From contig JAVIAB010000139.1 of the NCBI GenBank assembly GCA_032433765.1, forward strand, positions 46,072,190 through 46,136,189: 64,000 nt of DNA, written 5' to 3'. Each line of letters starts with the position of its first letter. The stretch's first letter is position 1. Shown piece by piece: positions 56,800 to 64,000 of this stretch. A model generated the notes under the pieces. It was not told the DNA's origin. It did not search any database and saw nothing but the letters and a program-made list of their open reading frames with translations. Both the position numbers and the translations under genes were made by a program. The stretch is from Megaustenia siamemsis. Lineage: Eukaryota; Mollusca; Gastropoda; Stylommatophora; Ariophantidae.

Positions 56800-56960
56800 T
56801 AGCTGAAAGAATAAGACACCAGATCTTGCTACCCAGAGACCAGGGAAGGATAAAGCTACAAAGAAACCACAGATCTGAAGTGAAAAATTCCCACAACCTG
56901 TGGTAGGATTCGAACCCAGGACCTTCTAAAAAGAGGCTGACATCTTGCCTTCAAAAACCA
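56800..56960 (-). mobile_element. tRNA-derived SINE fragment, inverted
   Basis: On the minus strand it has GGTTCGAATCC (B box) and a body GATCTGTGGTTTCTTTG, CTTCCCTGGTCTCTGGGTAG, matching the repeat at 33590. Confidence 0.65.
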
Positions 56961-57582
56961 CCAGCATTTTAGAAATTGCACCTCACAAAAAAAGTTCAAT
57001 TTTTTATGGAAACAAACTGACATGTAGTTTTGAAGACAATATGATTTCAACTTTTAAATGTGCAATCTGACAAAACATTAGTTTCAACTTTGCTACATGT
57101 CAAATTTCATTTCGAAAATATTCTCTAATGTTTACACTCATATTTGAGTGTTAATTATTGAGTTATTTGTGGGTCATTATCATTGCACTCCGAACATGTC
57201 CATAGGTGCTCAGATCCCCTCTTTGGCAAGTTCTGCAGTGTCCAGCAACTGACAATTCCAGTGCTGTGTTGGTTGATAAATCTTGAAACCCCCTAAGTTT
57301 CTCATTTCTGACTGTGCCCATCTTAACTCCCATCTCTTTCATCCGAAGGAGTGATGTGGACTCATGGTTGTTAAAGTCCTGTGCCCTTCCCACATCTCAG
57401 GGGGCAATGATGATGTCCGCCTGATCCATAGTTGATCATCTTTAACAGCAGCGTAGCTAGTATGCATGTATATATATATGCGTGCATGCACACACAAATA
57501 ATTGATAGTATAAAGTATGAACGTCAGTTTCGCATGATAAGCAACTTTCCAAAACAACATAGAGAATGATCTAAAAACTCAC
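56961..57582. other. KDM4 intron, possible old repeat
   Basis: 57160-57430 is richer in GC and holds broken frames on the minus strand that I cannot assign. A TA/TGCA microsatellite lies near 57465-57495. Confidence 0.35.
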
Positions 57583-57665
57583 CAAGTTTTCTGTAGTATT
57601 TCCTGACTGACATGCACTGCAGATCCAACTGTTGGGTGAGACAGTTCCAAGTTCACCGTAACAAC
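57583..57665 (-). CDS. KDM4: KDM4-type gene, end of first PHD finger
   Basis: After TATTTTGACAG it starts with GT, completing a serine codon (A|GT) from the previous exon, then reads CYGELGTVSPNSWICSACQS and GNTTENL, ending TTG|GTGAGT. It corresponds to human HASCYG followed by W.CSRC. The cysteine pair closes the PHD finger. 83 bases plus the borrowed A make 28 codons. Confidence 0.94.
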
Positions 57666-58248
57666 CTGTCAAAATAATATTTCTTTAAAGGTGCCTTCTG
57701 ACTGACAATGACACTGTTGCTCTGATTTAAACAGTTATCTACAGCAGAATTCACAAGATTACTGTTGAGAAGTCATAAATGATGATAGAATTTATTAAGA
57801 TAACACCAAATAATGTTGATTTGTATTTTATGGTCCATTGTAACCACATTTTTCATATAAGAGTCCATACTAAATGATTCAAATCTTGGTAATAAAGATG
57901 TTACAAGTGCAACATTTGAGTGGCTTTTAACTTACAATTTCTTTATTGAATGGACAGAATACACATTAAAAAAAAGGTTATGCACTGATTAAAACTGACA
58001 AACAGAGAAAGTTTAACCTTTTTCTGAGGACAGAATTCCATAATGCAGAAAAATGTTTTAACTTTAAAGAAAGTATTATCCATCTTGTCAGTATTACCTT
58101 AAAATACATTTAAAAATCGTTTTCGAGTGTAGAAAAAAAAATTCATATTTCATTTCATGTCTTTGTCTGCAACAAGAACAGAATTTGTCCTCTTTGAAGG
58201 TTGGGCCAAAAAATAAAAGAGACACTGAGCATTCAATGAATTACTTAC
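57666..58248. other. KDM4 intron, nothing recognised
   Basis: AT-rich intron without recognisable repeat. Confidence 0.4.
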
Positions 58249-58447
58249 TAGCATGAACACAAACACAACACATGCTGCATTGTAGAAGAGCACTAAGACC
58301 ATCCTCATCTAGCGGTGAGTAATCACAAAAAGGTGTCCTGTTTGAAGCACATATTGCAAATGAAGCCTCTGGAATCATGGGAAGTGTTCTTGATGGAATA
58401 GGACTGGCAGTGGATTCATTGCTGAAAATGTTCATGTCATTTTCAAC
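58249..58447 (-). CDS. KDM4: KDM4-type gene, linker and start of first PHD finger
   Basis: After TGTTCCTCAATAG it reads VENDMNIFSNESTAS, then MIPEASFAICASN, LDEDGLSALLQCSMCCVCVH and A, ending CTA|GTAAGT. Human KDM4A has LIPEMCFTST, YLEEDGTSILVSCKKCSVRV in the same place. The first PHD zinc ligands (CSMC) and VHAS are present. It is 199 bases, phase 0 in and phase 1 out, and its exit phase fits the next exon. Confidence 0.94.
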
Positions 58448-58844
58448 CTATTGAGGAACACCAAAACAAATGCTTTCATTTCTAAAAGAGCACATCATTT
58501 AAAACAAATATTAATTAAATGCTTCAATTTACTCAATTACAGTGAAGTCATAGAGCCCAGAAAAATTAACTGCTAAAAATAGTACCCAAAAAAGTGAACC
58601 TGGCAGACACCTAATATCAGTTTATTGCTGCTATTCACACACCATGACGTTTGAGATACCTATCAGCCATAGTTCATGGGACAATTAAAAGTAGATTAAA
58701 TGTAGCAAACGCCTGTTCAAAGCACGCTTTTTAGATGAAATGACCTAAGTCAAATTGAAGCAAATTAGACCATTTAATATGATGCAAATTAGACCCTTCC
58801 TACGACAAAAATTCACATTTTTCTAACCTACATTCAGAACTCAC
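58448..58844. other. KDM4 intron, unassigned
   Basis: 58690-58830 holds GATGCAAATTAGACC twice in slightly different form. It probably belongs to the repeat family that follows. Confidence 0.4.
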
Positions 58845-59130
58845 CATCCCACCACTATAAAAACAATTATTGTTTATATAATACCACTGACAGTGCCATG
58901 TATGTTGTTTTGGTTCCTATCGCAAATTTGCTAAAATAACAATTGTCGCTTAATAGTCCAGCGTTTATGACTTTCACTTTTATCAACGCTGCAATTATAA
59001 AAATATGTTTCAACTTCAAATGTAAATTTAACAAAATTAAAGGTCAGAAAAACTATGACTTTCACTTTTACTCATCAAAATTATTAAATTGTATAAACAA
59101 ACATAGATTCAAAATGTTAATTTTAGAGGC
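58845..59130. repeat. AT-rich repeat, inverted copy of 52440-52960
   Basis: It shares, in inverse orientation, AACAATTATTGTTTATATAA, TATGACTTTCACTTTTA and AACATAGATTCAAAATGTTA with the copies at 52440-52960. No coding content. Confidence 0.6.
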
Positions 59131-59520
59131 TAATTGAATATTATACTACAGAATATTATAATAGAGGCTTATTGTTCAATATGTGTACTTTATTTTTTTT
59201 TAATGATTGAATATCACAGCATATTTATCTAACCATTTTCATCTTAAGTGTGGTGGTTACATTTTGTGCCTCTTGCTCAATAGAACGCAGGTGAAACAAT
59301 CAGACAATTGCACGTGACACAGTCAGATTTTTTTTTTTTCCAGTGATCCATGATCTCAAGTCAAGGCAGGTGAGATTATGTGTCCAGTCCTATAGCAAAT
59401 TAATGACAGAATATAGAATCCTTTGCTGTAGTATAATATAAATGAGCAGGCTCTATTCTACTAACTATCCAGGTTAATATACACAAATTATTTTAAAGTG
59501 ATATTAACCAAATTTATTAA

Positions 59521-60223
59521 ATTATAGCTCATTTCAAATCATGTGCCCAACTTTTAAAATCGATATCTTTTTAATCTCTTTTTGTAATTTTTTCAAAATT
59601 TGCATGTAAAGTTATAATGATTAGAACCCAACAGGGAATTAATTTCATTAAAAAAAAACATTTGGTTATTATTGTTGCTTATTTGATTTGTATAAATTTA
59701 TAACGACCCATTGATGTAGTCAAAACTTAATGTTTACAGTATTTTAAGTTAAAAATAGCGATTAAAAATCCATACACGGTACAATTGACGTTTTTGCACG
59801 CATTCCATGTGGGCTTTCTGACACAATTAGACACTTGTAGAAAACACGAGGCATTGTGTGTTCCATTTCCGTTCATTCAGCGGCGAAGCCGTCCTCGAAC
59901 TGAGCAGACAATAATTCTCCTGGTGTTTTGTCTTATTAGGTTATTTCCCCATTACGGCCACGCCTTTACCTAGTGAAAATTAATCATAGACCAGCAACTA
60001 CGGTAATTTCTATTCTTTAGGGCTTCACAATTTACAATTTTGACAAACATCAAAGAAATATCGCCGCTTTAAGAAAACTGCAGCTGCAAGATATTTGTTA
60101 AATATACATTTAAAGGGTCTTTTGCATTCTAATAACATTTGGAAAATTTCAAAAGTTTTTAACAAACGGTTAGAGAGTAATAGCGTTTTGAAGTTGGGCA
60201 CATGATTTGAAACGAGCTATAAT
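59521..60223. mobile_element. non-autonomous DNA element with about 100-bp inverted ends
   Basis: The left end ATTATAGCTCATTTCAAATC and the right end, read inward ATTATAGCTCGTTTCAAATC, pair over about 100 diverged bases (both continue ATGTGCCCAACTT). TA flanks both ends of TAGCTC. The GC-rich centre (59800-59970) has no recognised gene. A LINE fragment begins immediately to its right. Confidence 0.78.
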
Positions 60224-60234
60224 CAAGATACACC

Positions 60235-61167
60235 CATTGGGAATGTTTCAACAAATCAAACAGGGTGTTAGACAAGGTTATGTGTTGTCACCAGATTTAT
60301 TTAATATATATAGTGAGATATTTTAAGATCCATAAGGGGCATGCCTGGAATAACAATTGGAGGTCATGGTATAGATAATCTAAGGTATTCATTCTGATGA
60401 TACAGTCTTAATCGGTAAGAGTGAAAATGAGTTACAAGAAATGTTAGACGTTATAGTGAAGGAAAGCAAAAATAAAGGACTCAGCCTTAATAGCAAAAAC
60501 ACAGAAGTAATGGTAGCAACAATGGTACAACAAAGAAAAAGACATCACTTCAGTGCAAAATAAAGACAAGTGGTACAATGTTAAAATAGGTAAATGAATT
60601 TAAATATCTGGGAACTTTGTTAACCTCAGACGAAAGATGTACAACAGAGGTGAGATGCACAATGGCTCAGGCAAAAGCAGCTTTCCAAAAAATGAGGAAG
60701 ATACTATGCAATCCATTTTTGACAATAGAAACAAGAAAAAGAGTTCTTAAATGTTATGTAGAACCAGTCTTAACACATGGATGTGAATCATGGACAACAG
60801 ACAAGAAAATCACTGAAGGCTGTAGAAATGTGGCTTTTACAGATGAATGTTGAGAATACTAAGAAAGAAGAGTAATGAAAATGTTCTGTAAAAGGCCAAA
60901 GCAAAGAGAGAACTAATTTCCGATATTAGGAAGAAACAAGCATCATTTTTTGGCCATGTAATGAGAACGGAACAGTGGAATATATTGTGACAACTAGGAA
61001 AATTGAGGCATGAAGAGATAGAGGGAAGCAAAGAGAAAAGATACCAGACAGCTGAAGAGAATGACTTGGCAGAAGGTCAACAACAGAAATAATAAATAAC
61101 TGTCAAGATCGAAAGGTGTGGAGAGACATGATCACCTATGCCAGCAGACATGGTACTTGATGATGAC
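60235..61167 (+). mobile_element. LINE fragment, reverse transcriptase from motif B onward
   Basis: Frames read KQGVRQGYVLSPDLFNIYS, SDDTVLIGKSENELQEM (catalytic box with the first residues lost to a frameshift), TSDERCTTEVRC, MAQAKAAFQKMRKI and YVEPVLTHGCESW. It is the sister copy of 4655-5420, with several frame changes and antisense to KDM4. Confidence 0.87.
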
Positions 61168-61599
61168 ACCCACTGGGAGCATCAGTAGAATAGTTTTATG
61201 GCACTGGCTTGTCAATATGAGCTGAGTTGGTGAAAGATGATTCAACCTGGCACTTCCAGTTTACCCAGATTATAAAGCAATGGGTACAGTGTTGGCTCAC
61301 AGTGTTAAGTAGTGCCAGGAGAGAAAGAACTGGCCTCTTCACCTTCAAATACTGCAACCTAATACAATAAAATGTAATATTTTATATGGACTTCCCTATG
61401 ACATGATACTACAAGATATGGAACACTATAGAGTTTGATCACTGTCAAGACTTTTCTGTGTATCAGGAAAGAGATTGTCAAATGTTCTAGTAAAATTATA
61501 AATAAATCAGTTCTCAAATCAGTAATTGTAAATTGTAAATGTTTTTATTATTATGAATCTTATATATAAAATATAATTGCTTATTTGTGTGGACAATAT
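61168..61599. other. KDM4 intron, unassigned
   Basis: No frame or repeat family recognised with confidence. Confidence 0.35.
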
Positions 61600-61880
61600 A
61601 TAACTGAATCAGCTGAAAAATAAAAAGAGAACTAAACATAATGCAAAATATAATAACAAAAGATAACTGAAATTTGTGTGGCTATGTAAAGAGACATAAT
61701 ACCCTTCTAAAAGTCATGTAGGAAGGGAAAGTACAAGGCAGATGAGCCTTAGGCAGACCAAGACTAAAGTGAACAGATAACATCAAAAGGTGAACCTATG
61801 ACAAAGTGCACCATCTGGACAAGAGACAAAGTAAAATGATGCTCCATGGCAACCAACCTTCGAATTGGAGACGGCACCCA
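61600..61880 (+). mobile_element. LINE 3' tail, third RTE-like family, decayed
   Basis: The pieces match 53180-53480 (GRPRL-like segment, then CACCATCTGGACAAGAGACA and AATTGGAGACGGCACCCAAT). Frame breaks throughout. Confidence 0.65.
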
Positions 61881-62200
61881 ATGAATAAATATATAAATAT
61901 CATTTTTAAAGGTTGTGAAAACACTTTGAATTTTATTAACTATATATCTAGCCAAGACTTTTATCAATCACTCGAGATTTTGAGTTTTATCCATGAAGCA
62001 CTTCAACTTTTAAAATATGGTTACTAACCATGTTTGAAATTATTGTTTATTAATAATATCATTCTAATGTTGAAATACATGATATCATTATTCTTCCAAT
62101 TATTAAATATTCCTTTAATGGTTGAGTGATTTTATTCAACCAGTTTGACCAATCATTTACAACTTTCAAATAAATAAAACTTGAAATCAAAAGATCTTAC

Positions 62201-62343
62201 ATCAAATCTTTGGAAAAGAGAGCATATACAACAATGAGGACTCCTTCTGGACATAATTTTGTTGTAGTTTTTGACAATGCCTATATCACATTGTTGAAAC
62301 TGCCAGAGTTTATTCAATGGTTTTGCCCAAGACTGCTCTGGTC
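62201..62343 (-). CDS. KDM4: KDM4-type gene, cysteine-containing linker exon
   Basis: After ATTCATGTTAG it reads PEQSWAKPLNKLWQFQQC, then SRRSPHCCICSLFQRFD, ending GAT|GTAAGA. Human KDM4A has LWQNR and SEPYCAICTLFYPY in the linker between the JmjC region and the PHD fingers. 143 bases begin with two bases of a split codon and end in phase 0, matching the exon at 58447. The JmjN and JmjC catalytic exons must lie beyond the right edge. Confidence 0.88.
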
Positions 62344-62829
62344 CTAACATGAATATGTTGTCTTTTTCTATATTTCAGAATGATAAAAATAGAAGAAGAA
62401 AAAACATGTAAGAAAAATTTCTTAAAAACCAGAATTAAAACAAATATATATAAGGAAGCTGAAAAAAAAATATATATATATAAATCTCTTCCTATGAATT
62501 AGTGAGATTTTTCATTAAATATGATGAGACTAACAATTCTATAGAATTCAATAATCTAGCCATCCAAGAGCATGTATTCCATTTTAATTGCAATTTATTA
62601 AAATATCCATCATACCTTGATAGATATATGGAATATGGTGTCACCAATAAAATGTGTCCATGACCATAATAGGCACATTTGTGATGTACATGCCAGGTTA
62701 TTTACTTTTCCAGATAAATCTTTAGTATCCATTTTTGAATGGTAGAGCATTGCATTTAACAATTGATTGTTTACAAAGATTCATTTTTATGAAAAGAAAC
62801 TATATAAATATATAACTTGTATATATTAA
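62344..62829. other. KDM4 intron with degenerate inverted SINE
   Basis: 62615-62765 resembles the minus strand of the SINE at 14560 (GGAATATGGTGTCACCAATA, ACATGCCAGGTTATTTAC, TGGTAGAGCATTGC). A small TA repeat lies near 62470. Confidence 0.45.
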
Positions 62830-63430
62830 TTATGTCTTTCAGAAGCCTTGAAAAGTTGTGGAAATCAAAACTCATTAGCACAAACACAAAACTTAGGCTA
62901 TTCAAATCAAATGTACTATCAACCCTTACGTATGCGTGTGAAAGCTGGAAAACAACAAGAGATATAGAAACAAAGTTGAACGCATTCGAAAATAAATGTC
63001 TAAGGAAAATACTTGGTATAGAATGGAACGAATTCAAAACAAACGAGGAAATTAGAGAAATCGCCAATCAACCACTAATATCTTCAGTAATAAAGAAAAG
63101 ACGATGGTCATACGTTGGACATGTGATGAGAAGAGATAATAATCGAATAGCAAAGCAAGCCCTCATATGGGAAACAACAGGTAAAAGAAAAAGAGGAAGA
63201 CCCAGGGAGACACTGAGAAGAACATTGATGAGAGAGGCAAGAGCAGCAGGAATCGGCTCCCTCAATGAGATAGAACTGCTTGCACAGAACAGAGACAGAT
63301 GGCGAGATTTGATAAAATATCTTTAAAAGAAAACTGCTAGAACAAAAATTCATATAGGAGAAGGTGTATCTTGGTCTACGCCCTATGGGCCGGTTACGGC
63401 TCGAAAGGTCAATAGATAGATAGATAGATA
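62830..63430 (+). mobile_element. RTE-like LINE 3' tail, best preserved
   Basis: An uninterrupted frame covers LFKSNVLSTLTYACESWK, NAFENKCLRKILGIEWNEF, RRWSYVGHVMRRDNNRIAK, GKRKRGRPRETLRRTLM and RDRWRDLIKYL, then stop. The 3' UTR ends GGCCGGTTACGGCTCGAAAG followed by a GATA repeat. It is 5'-truncated and serves as the reference for the other copies. Confidence 0.94.
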
Positions 63431-63485
63431 TATTAAAATATACAAAATTTGTGTTAAGTACAATAAATATAGTTTGTGTACATAT

Positions 63486-64000
63486 ATAGTCATCCCTCGC
63501 TACTTCGCGGTTCATTTATCGCAGCCTCAGTACATCGTGGATTGTTAAAAAATTCAAAATTGAGGAATTATGGCGCGAAAGTTGCCCGCACGCCAGCATT
63601 AAGCAAGGAGTGCCCACACAATTCAAAATCGTTCTGCAGAAGCTCCTCCTGCTGCATCTATACCGTCTACTGCAGCTACCCCAGCTCTATCCGAAGCTGC
63701 CTGCGACGATCCAGCGCCTCTAGCACCTGACGATGAGGTGTCATCTGAGGAGCAGTAAAGCTCTCATTAACCTGTGCAGTAAATCATCTTCATCACCTCC
63801 ACCATACTGCACAGGTGTTTCATCGACATTTTTAAAGATCAAGCGAAGATAAGCTATTGTCAGAGGTGAGTTACAGACCTTGTTATAAAAGAAAAGTTTA
63901 TATTATATCATATTTATATCATTTATACATTATTTTATGTATGTTATTTATACTATTAATATTTTTTTTACATGTTTGAAACTATTCTTTAATGTTCTAA
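63486..64000 (+). mobile_element. Tigger-like DNA transposon end, runs off the window
   Basis: It begins TAGTCATCCCTCGCTACTTC and GCGGTTCATTTATCGC, a Tigger/pogo-type terminal repeat. One frame then reads SIPSTAATPALSEAACDD, PAPLAPDDEVSSEEQ and a stop at 63756-63758, resembling the serine/proline-rich C-terminus of Tigger transposases. Most of the transposase is missing between the left end and this tail. The right end is outside the window. Confidence 0.7.

Noticed and set aside
59785..59973. 62-residue protein inside the inverted-repeat element
   Set aside because: No recognisable domain and no comparison available. Short length makes chance likely.

Overview
This is animal nuclear DNA: AT-rich and intron-rich, with transposable elements of several classes. 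Two conserved host genes are visible, each only by its 3' exons, and they converge. A PHACTR-type gene (phosphatase and actin regulator) runs rightward and ends at 8039. A KDM4/JMJD2-type histone demethylase gene runs leftward, enters from beyond the right edge and ends at 44679. The tRNA-derived SINEs, the RTE-like LINEs with GATA-type tails and the Penelope-like elements suggest a mollusc, probably a cephalopod. That is an inference; no species-diagnostic gene is present.

Layout. 1-8.1 kb: the last three PHACTR coding exons (1049-1185, 4214-4290, 8024-8039), whose introns hold an 818-bp inverted-repeat element and LINE tails. 8-14.5 kb: TA microsatellites, a hAT-like element with a perfect 8-bp target duplication (9331-10293), then two abutting minisatellites (61-bp and about 86-bp units). 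14.5-21 kb: a complete tRNA-derived SINE with a 13-bp target duplication, and old LINE remnants including an RNase H domain. 21.5-30.2 kb: Penelope-like retroelements on the minus strand. One is decayed, and part of its reverse transcriptase has become a minisatellite of about 25 copies of 59/57 bp. Another is a 1541-bp tandem duplication of a reverse transcriptase plus GIY-YIG unit. A fragment resembling the N-terminus of endonuclease G lies at 21970-22254. 30-44.6 kb: LINE, mariner and SINE fragments, a Tigger-like element, a Penelope-type hammerhead-like motif near 41.6 kb, and long stretches with nothing recognisable. 44.7-62.3 kb: eight KDM4 exons encoding a cysteine-rich linker, PHD, extended PHD and double Tudor domains, with introns full of LINEs, SINEs and DNA elements. 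62.8-64 kb: an RTE tail and the start of a Tigger-like transposon that leaves the window.

Both host genes carry a one-base loss inside an otherwise conserved exon: CCTTGG read as CCTGG in PHACTR, and a G run of five where six are expected in KDM4. Exon phases on both sides fit the intact length. Homopolymer differences of one base also occur in the RTE and Penelope copies. The simplest explanation is residual consensus error in the assembly, not two pseudogenes.

The most interesting biology is how transposons have rebuilt the region: a coding piece of a reverse transcriptase turned into a satellite at a 7-bp direct repeat, a Penelope tandem duplication with permuted domain order, hammerhead-like motifs in three sequence types, and close inverted repeats inside KDM4 introns that would fold into long double-stranded RNA.
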